The position numbers and the translations under genes are program-made. This document shows, one piece after another, positions 9,826 through 18,032 of a stretch of DNA of 64,000 bases. The notes under the pieces are model-generated. The model was given only the letters and a program-made list of their open reading frames with translations. It ran no database searches and had not been told where the DNA came from. This stretch comes from Lyngbya sp. PCC 8106 (GTDB lineage Bacteria; Cyanobacteriota; Cyanobacteriia; Cyanobacteriales; Microcoleaceae), in NCBI RefSeq assembly GCF_000169095.1, contig NZ_AAVU01000026.1, positions 30,126 to 94,125 on the forward strand, read 5' to 3'. How positions within the stretch are numbered: position 1 is the first letter of the stretch; every line of letters begins with the position of its first letter.

Positions 9826-10050
9826 ATGATGAAATTTAAGAGCCTTATTAATGTATTGTTTTTGACTGCAATGATCAGTTCTAGTGTGTTTGGTCTGGTG
9901 AATTCGGTAATCAGTTCGCCTCTACTTGAAGACGCAATGATTTGTCGATTTTTCAAGCCGCAACCTCCCGTTCAAAACGATGGCGGTTCCCGATTTTCCG
10001 AACCCTCGAATCATCAAAATCAAGACAATTTTCCTCACGTTCAAGCTTGA
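9826..10050 (+). CDS. Small secreted or membrane-anchored hypothetical protein
   Basis: A 74-residue frame that starts with two Met codons and a clear hydrophobic signal-like segment (residues 5-27, KSLINVLFLTAMISSSVFGL and onward), followed by a polar Pro/Gln/Asn-rich tail. This looks like a Sec-exported small protein. No strong ribosome site is visible. The reverse strand carries an overlapping 87-residue frame with no recognisable feature, so the signal-peptide-bearing frame is preferred. Function unknown. Confidence 0.4.
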   Translation: MMKFKSLINVLFLTAMISSSVFGLVNSVISSPLLEDAMICRFFKPQPPVQNDGGSRFSEPSNHQNQDNFPHVQA

Positions 10051-10066
10051 ATATGTTGGCATTTTA

Positions 10067-10128
10067 TCCTGTTGAACGCAGCAAAATATTTCCTGTCATG
10101 TTGAACGTAGTGAAACATCTCCTGTCAT
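10067..10128. repeat. Two imperfect tandem copies of an interspersed intergenic repeat
   Basis: Two units of roughly 30 bases, each with the core TTGAACG(C/T)AG(C/T) and a TCCTGT(CAT) border, lie between the small secreted protein gene and the end of the WD40 gene. The core resembles the ATGTTGAACGCAGTGAAACAT-type short repeats scattered in many bacterial genomes. No coding sense is visible here. Confidence 0.4.
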
Positions 10129-10144
10129 TGAATCAGTATTCAGT

Positions 10145-12376
10145 TCAATCAACGCCGTTCACGTCCAAGCCTTCTATCCGCAGAAAATGCAACATTCCAG
10201 AAACATCACCCGCCACAATCGTTTGATTATCGGGACTAATCGCACAGCAATTAAAATTACTATCTCCAATAAAAGTGATTATTTCTTTTCCTGTGTTTAA
10301 GTCCCAAACTTTAACTGTTTTATCTGATGAAGCAGAAACAACTTTTGAACCATCTGAACTGATAGCGACTGCTTCTACTGAACTGCTATGTCCATTGAGA
10401 GTTAATAATTCTTCTCCTGTAGCTAAATCCCAAACTTTAACTGTTTTATCCGATGAAGCAGAAACAACTTTTGAACCGTTTGAACTGATAGCGACTGCTT
10501 TTACTGAACTGCTATGTCCATTGAGAGTTAATAATTCTTTTCCTGTAGCTAAATCCCAAACTTTTACAGTTTTATCCCATGAACCAGAAACCAGTTTTGA
10601 ACTATCAGGGCTGATAGTAACTGCTCTCACGAAACTCCTGTGTCCACTTAGAGTAAATAGTTCTTTTTTACTGGGTAGATCAAAAACTTTAATTACGAAA
10701 CTTTTATACCCTAATATAGCATAAACCAGCTTTGACTCATCAGAGCTTATAGCAATTCCTGTTATATGATTAACATAACTATATTCAATAAAATTAAATA
10801 GTTCTTTTTTACTATCTAAATCCCAAACTTTGACTGTATTCATTGTACTAGAAACTAACTTTGAACCATCCTGACTAATAACAATCCCTACTACTGTACC
10901 ATGATCTTTATCAAGGGTAAACACTTCCCTTCGCATTGCTAAATCCCAAATTTTTATAGTCATATCGTATGAACAAGAAACCAGTTTTGACTCATCAGGA
11001 CTTATAGCAACCGCATTTACACAACCCTTATGTCCACGAATAGTTAACCGTTGCTTTTCACTTGTTAAATCCCAAACTTTTACAGTGTGATCCCATGAAC
11101 TGGAAACTAACTTTGATTCATCAAGGCTAATAGCTATTGCTGTTATAAAATTGAAACTGTTATCTCCAGCAAGAGTAAACAGTTCTTTTCCACTGTTTAA
11201 ATCCCAAACTTTGATAGTTTGATCCAATGAACTAGAAACAAGTTTTGAACCCTTAGAACTAATAGTGACTATATTGATCGGATAGTTGTGTCCGAGCAGA
11301 GTAAATAGTTCCGTTCCTGTTGCTAAATCCCATATTTTAACACTACAATCCTTGGAACCTGAAACTAATTTCAATCCATCAGGACTTATGACGACTGCTT
11401 CTACAGAATCACTATGTCCGTTGATAGTGAAGAGTTTCTTTCCTGTCGCTAAATCCCAGACTTTGATAGTCTTATCGGAAGAACCAGAAACTAACTTTGA
11501 CTCATCAGGAGTAATTGCGACTGCATTTACTGAATCGCTATGTCCGCTCAAAGTTAATAGTTCTTTTCCCTTAGCTAAATCCCAGACTTGAATAGTGTTA
11601 TCATTTGAACTCGAAACAACTTTTGAACAATCGAGACTAATAGCAAGAGCCTTTAGCAGACTGCTATGTACATTAAGAGTAAACAGTTCTGTTGCTGTAG
11701 CAACATCCCAAATTTTAACGGTTTGATCCCATGAACTGGAAACAATTTTTGAGCCATCAGGAGTGATAGCAACTGCTGAAACTGGATTACCATGTCCGCT
11801 TAAAGTAGACAGTATCTTTCCCGTTGCTAAATCCCAGACTTTAATAGTTTTATCCCATGAACCCGAAACAATTTTTGACTCATTTTTTGACTCATCAGGA
11901 GTGATAGCGACTGCTGAAACTTGATTACCATGTCCAACAAGAGTCCGAATTAACGCTCCTCCGGGTGGTGTTAAATTAGGAGCAGTTGGACGCAACCAAG
12001 GTGAGGTTTGACATCGTTTTGCTTGTTGCAGAAGTTGTTGAATTTGGGGATTATTTTCATATGATAAAAGTCGTCCCCAGAGTTGACTGGCGAGTTGATT
12101 TGTATCTTTATTGAGAACATGAGCCGAAAGTTCAAAAGTTCGTTGTAGCAGTCTCAAGGTTTCGTCAGTTTCCAGATGTTCAACACGCTGATAATCTTCA
12201 ATTAACGCTTGTATTCCCACCGCTTCTATTTTGGCTTGCATAAACTCAAAATCGGTTAGAAAGCGATGCACCTCTCGGAACTGAGAGTTTTCAACCAAAT
12301 GATAAATAAGTTCGGTTAAAACAAACTCTCTATCTTCTTCTGTTTTTCTAGCTAACCAGTTGCCAATTTGACTCAT
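10145..12376 (-). CDS. WD40-repeat protein with 14 repeats
   Basis: A 743-residue protein. Residues 1 to about 150 form an alpha-helical N-terminal region with no recognised domain; the rest is fourteen WD40 repeats of about 42 residues, most ending in (V/I)KVWDL, enough for two seven-bladed propellers. The first repeat contains a four-residue insertion that duplicates DESK/NESK, and repeats 12 and 13 are almost identical. It begins four bases after the stop of the upstream HTH-NACHT gene, so both are probably one transcript and one functional unit. In most cyanobacterial NACHT-WD40 proteins the sensor propellers are fused to the ATPase; here they are separate. WD40 propellers serve as ligand or partner sensors; the ligand is unknown. 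Confidence 0.88.
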   Translation of the reverse strand: MSQIGNWLARKTEEDREFVLTELIYHLVENSQFREVHRFLTDFEFMQAKIEAVGIQALIEDYQRVEHLETDETLRLLQRTFELSAHVLNKDTNQLASQLWGRLLSYENNPQIQQLLQQAKRCQTSPWLRPTAPNLTPPGGALIRTLVGHGNQVSAVAITPDESKNESKIVSGSWDKTIKVWDLATGKILSTLSGHGNPVSAVAITPDGSKIVSSSWDQTVKIWDVATATELFTLNVHSSLLKALAISLDCSKVVSSSNDNTIQVWDLAKGKELLTLSGHSDSVNAVAITPDESKLVSGSSDKTIKVWDLATGKKLFTINGHSDSVEAVVISPDGLKLVSGSKDCSVKIWDLATGTELFTLLGHNYPINIVTISSKGSKLVSSSLDQTIKVWDLNSGKELFTLAGDNSFNFITAIAISLDESKLVSSSWDHTVKVWDLTSEKQRLTIRGHKGCVNAVAISPDESKLVSCSYDMTIKIWDLAMRREVFTLDKDHGTVVGIVISQDGSKLVSSTMNTVKVWDLDSKKELFNFIEYSYVNHITGIAISSDESKLVYAILGYKSFVIKVFDLPSKKELFTLSGHRSFVRAVTISPDSSKLVSGSWDKTVKVWDLATGKELLTLNGHSSSVKAVAISSNGSKVVSASSDKTVKVWDLATGEELLTLNGHSSSVEAVAISSDGSKVVSASSDKTVKVWDLNTGKEIITFIGDSNFNCCAISPDNQTIVAGDVSGMLHFLRIEGLDVNGVD
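10303..10554. repeat. Near-identical 126-bp tandem duplication inside the WD40 gene
   Basis: Two consecutive 126-bp units (10303-10428 and 10429-10554) encode WD40 repeats 13 and 12 and differ at only a few bases, whereas other repeats of the same gene have diverged strongly. This is the signature of recent unit duplication or gene conversion. Confidence 0.75.
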
Positions 12377-12380
12377 TGTT

Positions 12381-13802
12381 TTAGTCCTCGTCTTCAGTTG
12401 TATCCAAATCTTCTAACAAAGCATTCGTTATCGAACCATGAATCTCTGTAATTTCAATTCCTGCGGCTTCAATGATCTCTTTGCGGGAGAGAAAATCAGC
12501 AAAACTAGCATGATAAACTTTATAGCGAGTTTGTCCTAGAATTTGACTATAATGCAAAAACTGTGACCATTCATTGAGTACCTCTTGAACGATTATTTCA
12601 TCTTTTACACTCGCAAATTTAGCAATTAACTGACGAGAAACGGGTTTACGCAACACACCGAGAATATAGACAATCTTAATCTTTAACTTCGGTAAGGGTT
12701 TATCCTGCATTCCCATTCGCCGCCAATGGTCTTCGTAGTACGACGTTAAACCTTGGGGTAGATTTTCTAACTGTAAATTTTGATAATAACCTTTGGCAAT
12801 TTCCGGTAACACATACCTCAAATACATAAAGTTATTTTCGCTTTTCTCCGCCAATGTCTCGACAAACTCTTTCTTATTGAGGTTTTGATTACCAATCCAT
12901 TCATTTAACGAGTGTTTAAATTCATCATCCTCAAAAAAGAGATAAATATACTTTTTGATATCTTCTCGACTGTTCATGGTATAGTCCTTGAAATCAAAGA
13001 TCTCTTGAGGGGTTTCAAACAACAACCGGGTTTCTAACTCTCGACGACGAGTAAGCAGAAAATACACACCTTTGGGTAAATATCGGGGTAAATATAGTAT
13101 ATTAGAACCGTTTTGTTGATCACTCAGATTTACTTCTTCCAAAGCATCAACCACAATCACTACTTTTTCATGGGGTTTGAGTTTATTACTCACTTGTTGA
13201 AGTAAATCCTTTAAAAAGTTGCTATCTTCTGTGGCTTCTTGCGGTAACGAATCCGGTTGATAATCTTCCAACCCGTACTCACAAATTAGTTGCTGACAAA
13301 TACATTCTAGAAATTGATCTGCTCGACTTTTACTATCGTTATAAATATTGAAATAATAGAGACAAGAGGGATGATCGTTCACATATTTCGCCGCAACTGT
13401 ACTTTTTCCTTCACCCGGATCGCCCACTACTGTAAAATATCCTCTATCGTGAGTTTTGATAAATTTTTCAAACCCATTAAAAACGAACTCCCGTCCTACA
13501 AACTTGCGTATTTTTTCCTCAATTAATCCCTGAAATCTTCCCGTGTATTTGCTTTTTTCAATATTCCAACGTTGAGAATTAATAAATTCAGTCGGATGAC
13601 AACCCAAAGCATCAGCTACTTTCTCAATATCCCATTTATTCACTAAATCTTTGTCTCCCTTTTTCCCCAACATTTGCTTGAGAGTATCCAGAGAAATACC
13701 CGCTTTTTTAGCAAGTTCCTGTTGAGTCAATTCTTTCTCTTTATAGAGTTGTGTTAATTTTTGTCTTTCTTCCTCAGTCAAGCTTAAACGTTCATCTGAC
13801 AT
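12381..13802 (-). CDS. HTH (XRE-like) - NACHT/STAND NTPase
   Basis: A 473-residue protein with an N-terminal helix-turn-helix (about residues 22-50, TQQELAKKAGISLDTLKQML), a connector, then a STAND-type ATPase: Walker A GDPGEGKST (127-135) and Walker B VVIVVDALEEV (214-224), with the downstream LTRR segment typical of NACHT sensor-1 regions. The C-terminal part resembles the winged-helix region of STAND proteins. Such ATPases are kept inactive by a sensor domain and oligomerise on ligand binding. The sensor here is probably the WD40 protein encoded four bases downstream. The HTH could bind DNA or act as a protein-interaction module. The gene is divergent from the PLD gene at 14000. Bacterial NACHT proteins include anti-phage systems, so a defence role is possible. 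Confidence 0.82.
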   Translation of the reverse strand: MSDERLSLTEEERQKLTQLYKEKELTQQELAKKAGISLDTLKQMLGKKGDKDLVNKWDIEKVADALGCHPTEFINSQRWNIEKSKYTGRFQGLIEEKIRKFVGREFVFNGFEKFIKTHDRGYFTVVGDPGEGKSTVAAKYVNDHPSCLYYFNIYNDSKSRADQFLECICQQLICEYGLEDYQPDSLPQEATEDSNFLKDLLQQVSNKLKPHEKVVIVVDALEEVNLSDQQNGSNILYLPRYLPKGVYFLLTRRRELETRLLFETPQEIFDFKDYTMNSREDIKKYIYLFFEDDEFKHSLNEWIGNQNLNKKEFVETLAEKSENNFMYLRYVLPEIAKGYYQNLQLENLPQGLTSYYEDHWRRMGMQDKPLPKLKIKIVYILGVLRKPVSRQLIAKFASVKDEIIVQEVLNEWSQFLHYSQILGQTRYKVYHASFADFLSRKEIIEAAGIEITEIHGSITNALLEDLDTTEDED

Positions 13803-13945
13803 AGCTTTACTCTCCCAAACTTAGTTTATTCCTACTGTAGCGGACTCTAACAAAGTTGAACAGGGAAAATAGGGAAAACTCACTTCCCCATTTCCCCTAA
13901 ACTGTCGGGAAGACTTCCCCAAAACTTATCCCTATTTACACTCGT

Positions 13946-14029
13946 AATTCTTCTCAAGATAAATCAAAATTAAATTGTCAACCTTCAGGATATTTAATCA
14001 TGTATTCTCTCAATTCTTCTCAAGATAAA
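13946..14029. repeat. 18-bp direct repeat flanking the PLD gene start
   Basis: AATTCTTCTCAAGATAAA occurs at 13946-13963 and again at 14012-14029, the second copy inside codons 5-10 of the PLD gene. The copies are 66 bases apart. This suggests a small local duplication of the gene's 5' end. Confidence 0.6.
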
Positions 14030-14803
14030 CTCGGCTTTGACTTACAAACCCTGCTGAATTTACAACCCCCTCGCGCCCATTGTCAGAAGTGTTTGGGGTT
14101 GCTGACATCTATTCACCCCTGCAATGAAAAGGGTAATATTCCCTGTCCGGTTTGTGGGGTAGAGACGGTTGTTTCCGGTGAAACACGGGTGGAAAAATAC
14201 GAAAATTTTCGCAATCATTATAAAGCCTCAAATCTCTATATTGAGTTCGACAATATCATCGAACACGCCAAAAAATTAGCTTCCATTGCTCAAAAAATGC
14301 AGCTAAACAACAGTTATTATCCACCCGTTTCCGCTCTTTTAGACAGTCTCAACCAAGCCCAATCTTTTGTTCATATTAATAGTTTTGGAATCAGTCGAGA
14401 CTTTTTATTTGCGTTGAAATTACTGGCAAAAAAAATACCCGTTCGGGGAATTATCGCCCTCACTCCTGATAAACTTTGGCTGCGGGATGAACTCCAAAAC
14501 TATAGCCAAGAATCCCCAAATTTGCAACTAAAAACTATTTATGATGCTGACAATTGGGCGACTGTTCCCCATCAAAAGTTAATTGTAATTGATGGTTTGA
14601 TCGCCTTTAAAGGAAGTACAAATCTGACTCTAACCGCATGGCGTAAAGCTGCACAGGGCTATGATAACGTTGAATTAGTGACAAATCTCGATCAGGTTAT
14701 GAACCTTCACAACCGTTTCTTTTCTCCCCTTTGGGCGAATTTAAGCCCCTACGGAAATGCGATCGCCCTCGATAATTCCCTTGCTATTGTTAAGGCGAGT
14801 TAA
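14000..14803 (+). CDS. PLD-like protein with single HKD motif and N-terminal zinc-ribbon
   Basis: A 267-residue protein. Near the N-terminus CQKC (28-31) and CPVC (49-52) look like a zinc ribbon. The C-terminal half carries one complete phospholipase-D motif: H191, K193, D198, then G205-S206 and N208 (HxKx4Dx6GSxN). Single-HKD proteins dimerise to form the active site and include nucleases of the Nuc/BfiI type as well as lipases. No signal peptide is seen, so a cytoplasmic nuclease or phosphodiesterase role is more likely than lipid hydrolysis. It diverges from the HTH-NACHT gene with about 200 bp between. Whether the two are functionally linked is inference. Confidence 0.78.
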   Translation: MYSLNSSQDKLGFDLQTLLNLQPPRAHCQKCLGLLTSIHPCNEKGNIPCPVCGVETVVSGETRVEKYENFRNHYKASNLYIEFDNIIEHAKKLASIAQKMQLNNSYYPPVSALLDSLNQAQSFVHINSFGISRDFLFALKLLAKKIPVRGIIALTPDKLWLRDELQNYSQESPNLQLKTIYDADNWATVPHQKLIVIDGLIAFKGSTNLTLTAWRKAAQGYDNVELVTNLDQVMNLHNRFFSPLWANLSPYGNAIALDNSLAIVKAS

Positions 14804-14880
14804 CTTAGGGAATTAGATGATTTATCCCCTCTAGCCCTTCTTAGAAAGGGGAAAATAGCAGGAGGTAAGTGTACTTAAAG

Positions 14881-14943
14881 TCCCCCTTCTACCCCCAATA
14901 CCCCCAATGTTGGGGATCACGGGGGCGGGGAATTTTAGGGGGA
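14881..14943. terminator. G/C-rich inverted repeat between convergent genes
   Basis: TCCCCCT (14881-14887) can pair with AGGGGGA (14937-14943), enclosing further C-runs and G-runs and an inner CCCCAA/TTGGGG hairpin with a 2-base loop. It lies between the convergent ends of the PLD gene and the hydrolase gene and probably stops transcription from both sides. Similar C-run/G-run elements are common intergenic repeats in cyanobacteria. Confidence 0.5.
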
Positions 14944-14975
14944 TAAAATAGGAACTAGGGGAGTTACCGCGAGAT

Positions 14976-15815
14976 TTAAACGGCTTGTTTTCTTAAAAAC
15001 AATAACAACGATTCGCTAATTTCTTTTGGCCAATGATCTTGAGGATAATGTCCGGCTTTTTCTATCTTTACTAACTCCGAACCTCTAACCAACTTAGAAA
15101 ATTCTTCGGCTTGTTCAACACCCAACCAGGGATCAGCAACACCCCAAATAATTTGAGTTGGATGTTCCCAAGTTTTAAACCCAGTTGAAACTTCCACCAT
15201 CGCTTCTTTCAGCTTTAAATTTTTAATCGTTGCTAAAAGCGATCGCCCCGACGCAGAACTTTTTAAAAACGGACTGCGATAAACATCTAAATCTTTGTCT
15301 TCGATCACATAACCACTTCCCCCTTCCAAAGTTCGATCAACGAGTAGCGGATCTTGTACCATCATATCCCCGACAAACGGTAAACCCATTTGTTTGATTT
15401 TCCAGGGAATTTTAGCCGTAGATGAAATAGGCGTATTCAGAACAATTAAACGATCTATTTTATCTGGATTTTTTAACGCATATTGTAAACCAACAGAACC
15501 TAAAAAACCCTGTACAACTAGATGAAATTTAGTCAATTCTAAGGCTTCAATCAACTCAGATAATGCTTTTAAAAACGCATCAGGAGTATAAGCAAAATCC
15601 CGTTTATCAGCTTTAGAAGAAAACCCCGCCCCGATCCAGTCTGGTGCGATCGCCCGATAGCCTTTAGCGGCTAATTCTTCCATCAATACAACCCAACTAT
15701 AACTCTGAGAAACTAACCCATGTAAGAGTAAAACAGGTGATTTATCAGTTTTTTCAGGTTTGGCTTCTCGATAAAACCATTCTAATGATCCGATTTTGAT
15801 TGTATTTTTATCCAA
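14976..15815 (-). CDS. Alpha/beta-fold hydrolase-like protein, catalytic nucleophile apparently absent
   Basis: A 279-residue alpha/beta-hydrolase of the haloalkane-dehalogenase/epoxide-hydrolase type: oxyanion-region LLLHGLVSQSYSW, the cap region, WGVADPWLG (acid) and AGHYPQDHWP (His). At the nucleophile elbow, where the family has QDWGG or GHSMGG, this protein reads VVQGFLGSVG, so neither Asp nor Ser occupies the expected position. It may be non-hydrolytic or use another residue. I recall similar elbows in cyanobacterial homologues but cannot verify this here. No signal peptide. The next gene on the same strand is another alpha/beta hydrolase, 120 bp upstream. Confidence 0.78.
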   Translation of the reverse strand: MDKNTIKIGSLEWFYREAKPEKTDKSPVLLLHGLVSQSYSWVVLMEELAAKGYRAIAPDWIGAGFSSKADKRDFAYTPDAFLKALSELIEALELTKFHLVVQGFLGSVGLQYALKNPDKIDRLIVLNTPISSTAKIPWKIKQMGLPFVGDMMVQDPLLVDRTLEGGSGYVIEDKDLDVYRSPFLKSSASGRSLLATIKNLKLKEAMVEVSTGFKTWEHPTQIIWGVADPWLGVEQAEEFSKLVRGSELVKIEKAGHYPQDHWPKEISESLLLFLRKQAV

Positions 15816-15935
15816 GGTTATTGTTATTCTAAATTTGAATGTAGGGGGTATTATACTGCAATTTTGTCCCTTTTTTGCTTATTTTTCGATTCAAACAACT
15901 GAATTTGCAAAATTCTTGACAATAATATTAATCAA

Positions 15936-16805
15936 TTATCCCTCACTCATTACCTGTACTTGTTCGTTAGAAAAATCTTTATGCTGCGATAAAATCTCTA
16001 AAGAAGCTTGCAGTTTTAGAACATAAGCCTGTAAAAATAATGCACTCCACTCCGCAATTATTTTAATAGATTCTGTTTGTTGAAGTTGAGGTTGTTTTTC
16101 TTCTTCTGGCCCATCTTTCGGCTGAGAAACATCGGTAATTCCATAATGATTTATCCCTTTAATGCTCAGAAAAACCTTCGGACTATCGGCTATATTCTCA
16201 TAAGTTCTTTGAGTCCATTCAGGTGAAACAATACTATCAAGTTCACCCGCAATTAAAGCAATCGGAATTCCAGAGTTTTGAATCGTTAGCGATCCGGCTT
16301 CTTTTCTCAACAGATTCGTTCCATAAAAAACCCCTCCAACCAACTCAGGAAGTCGAATATATTCTTTCTGGGAAATCTCCTCAACCTTTTGGGGATATCG
16401 AATCGCTTCTAAACCTGTTATCCCTCCACAAGAATGACCCAATAAAACCAGTTTATCCCGGTCTAAACAGTCTAGCATTTCCGCATTTTCTTGAACGGGA
16501 TTGCTTTTAAAATAATCTAATATTGCTTGAATTTGTGTAAGTTCAGGGGCGAGATAGGTTCGACCCGGCGGCGTATGATTGGGAACGACAACCACAAATC
16601 CAGCACTAGCAATTAACTTAGAAAATCGAGTATAATATGATTTATCAACCTCAAATCCTTGTAAAAATAAAGCAATCGGAAATTTAAAATTGGTTGGTTT
16701 GAGTTGAGATAAATCGGGATAATAAATATCAGCTTTATCCCCATTGGTTGCAATAATAGTCGGATAACTTTTGACTTGGGTGAGTTCACATACAGGTTGA
16801 AACAT
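15936..16805 (-). CDS. Alpha/beta hydrolase (chlorophyllase/dienelactone-hydrolase-like)
   Basis: A 289-residue alpha/beta hydrolase. The nucleophile elbow LLGHSCGGITG provides the serine, LIAGELDSIVSP the acid and INHYGITD the histidine. The early segment FPIALFLQGFEVDKSYYTR and VVVPNHTPPG resemble the chlorophyllase / PAF-acetylhydrolase-like branch. An esterase acting on a lipid or pigment ester is likely; the substrate is not determined. It lies upstream of the nucleophile-less hydrolase and downstream of the aldo/keto reductase gene on the same strand, so the three may be one operon. Confidence 0.78.
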   Translation of the reverse strand: MFQPVCELTQVKSYPTIIATNGDKADIYYPDLSQLKPTNFKFPIALFLQGFEVDKSYYTRFSKLIASAGFVVVVPNHTPPGRTYLAPELTQIQAILDYFKSNPVQENAEMLDCLDRDKLVLLGHSCGGITGLEAIRYPQKVEEISQKEYIRLPELVGGVFYGTNLLRKEAGSLTIQNSGIPIALIAGELDSIVSPEWTQRTYENIADSPKVFLSIKGINHYGITDVSQPKDGPEEEKQPQLQQTESIKIIAEWSALFLQAYVLKLQASLEILSQHKDFSNEQVQVMSEG

Positions 16806-16835
16806 TTTGTGATTTCTCCTTGTTTTCCTCTAGTT

Positions 16836-17957
16836 TTATTCCCACAACCGTCGTCCTTCTTTCCCCTTTAAACGTTGATGAGTATCCCGAAGTAACATCG
16901 GAATCTCCAACTTTTCTGGACAACGAGGTAAACAGTCACCGCAGTCAGTACAACGGTTTCCCTTACTCCCTGGGAACCAATGACCCGCATTTTCAAACAT
17001 TCGATAACGATACTGTCCAAACTCCGTCATTCCGTAAGCAACAGCCAAATTTCGCAACCGCAACACCTCCGGGATATTAATCGCTTCAGGACAGGGTAAA
17101 CACTGATAACACTGACTACAGCGTTCACTTCCCAAAACAGAGCGCTGAGTCGCTTCTAAACGGTCTAAAACCCTTTTTTCCTCCTGGGTTAACTCCCCAT
17201 CTTGATTAGCCACCGTCAAAGGCCCATCCAACTCATCGGGGTTCGCCGCCCCCACGCTTAAAGTTGTAATTCGGCGATCGCTCAACAAAAAGCGATAATT
17301 TAACATCAGAGGAGAAAAAGGCTGACACAACCGTTCTAAATCCGGGGATGGAGTATAAAGTTGTCCGCCCTTATCAGCCGGGGAAATAATAAATATCCCC
17401 ATGTCATTTTGATTCGCCAACTCGATCGCCGCTGCATTTCGCTGAAAAAAATAGTAATAATGCAGATTGACAAATTCAAATAAATGTGTATTAATCGCCG
17501 CGAGTATCACCTCTAGGGGTGCGTGTGTCGAAAAGCCAACGTGTCTGACTCGACCATCCTCAAGAGTCTTCTGCACCCCAGACATTCCCCGAATCGCTTG
17601 ATCGAGATGTTCCCCGCTATTAATACCATGAAGGGCTAAACAATCGAGGTAATCGAGATTTAGCCGATCTAAGCATTCATCAACCCAACGTTCCATCTGG
17701 CTAGGATCAGCCGACGGGGTAAGCTTTGATGTAATGTACAATTGCGATCGCGCTATAGGCAATCCGGCTAACAATGCAGCACCCAAATACCGTTCACTAT
17801 TCCCATACCCTCTTGCCGTCTCAATGTGATTAATCCCTTGGGATACTGCCTGCTGCACTGTTTGCCGTGCATTTTCCGCCGACGCCAGGTATCGCATAGT
17901 CCCAAGCGTTAGCACAGAGAGGCGTAGATTGGTTTTACCAAACCGCCGATAACGCAT
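16836..17957 (-). CDS. Aldo/keto reductase with C-terminal 4Fe-4S ferredoxin domain
   Basis: A 373-residue fusion. Residues 1 to about 270 form an AKR barrel: RRFGKTNLRLSVLTLGTM at the start, catalytic Tyr in ETARGYGNSE, Lys in LYITSKL and His in CLALHGIN. The position usually held by the catalytic Asp (DTAxxYG) is Glu, which seems typical of this subgroup. The C-terminus carries two Cys clusters (CSQCYQCLPCP and CTDCGDCLPRCP) resembling paired 4Fe-4S sites. This suggests an NADPH-dependent reductase coupled to ferredoxin-type electron transfer. Substrate unknown. Confidence 0.87.
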   Translation of the reverse strand: MRYRRFGKTNLRLSVLTLGTMRYLASAENARQTVQQAVSQGINHIETARGYGNSERYLGAALLAGLPIARSQLYITSKLTPSADPSQMERWVDECLDRLNLDYLDCLALHGINSGEHLDQAIRGMSGVQKTLEDGRVRHVGFSTHAPLEVILAAINTHLFEFVNLHYYYFFQRNAAAIELANQNDMGIFIISPADKGGQLYTPSPDLERLCQPFSPLMLNYRFLLSDRRITTLSVGAANPDELDGPLTVANQDGELTQEEKRVLDRLEATQRSVLGSERCSQCYQCLPCPEAINIPEVLRLRNLAVAYGMTEFGQYRYRMFENAGHWFPGSKGNRCTDCGDCLPRCPEKLEIPMLLRDTHQRLKGKEGRRLWE

Positions 17958-18032
17958 TTTAAATTTCAGATTTTAGATTAGGAAATCGAGCCAAATAGTT
18001 GTCAATCCAACCATCCATCATCTAAACTCCGA

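Noticed and set aside
9693..9956. An 87-residue minus-strand frame
   Set aside because: It opposes the frame with a signal peptide, starts in an AT-rich gap and has no recognisable feature.
10275..11591. Plus-strand frames inside the WD40 gene
   Set aside because: They reflect the 126-bp periodicity of the WD40 repeats on the opposite strand; the predicted proteins are repetitive Ser/Thr-rich strings without start signals.
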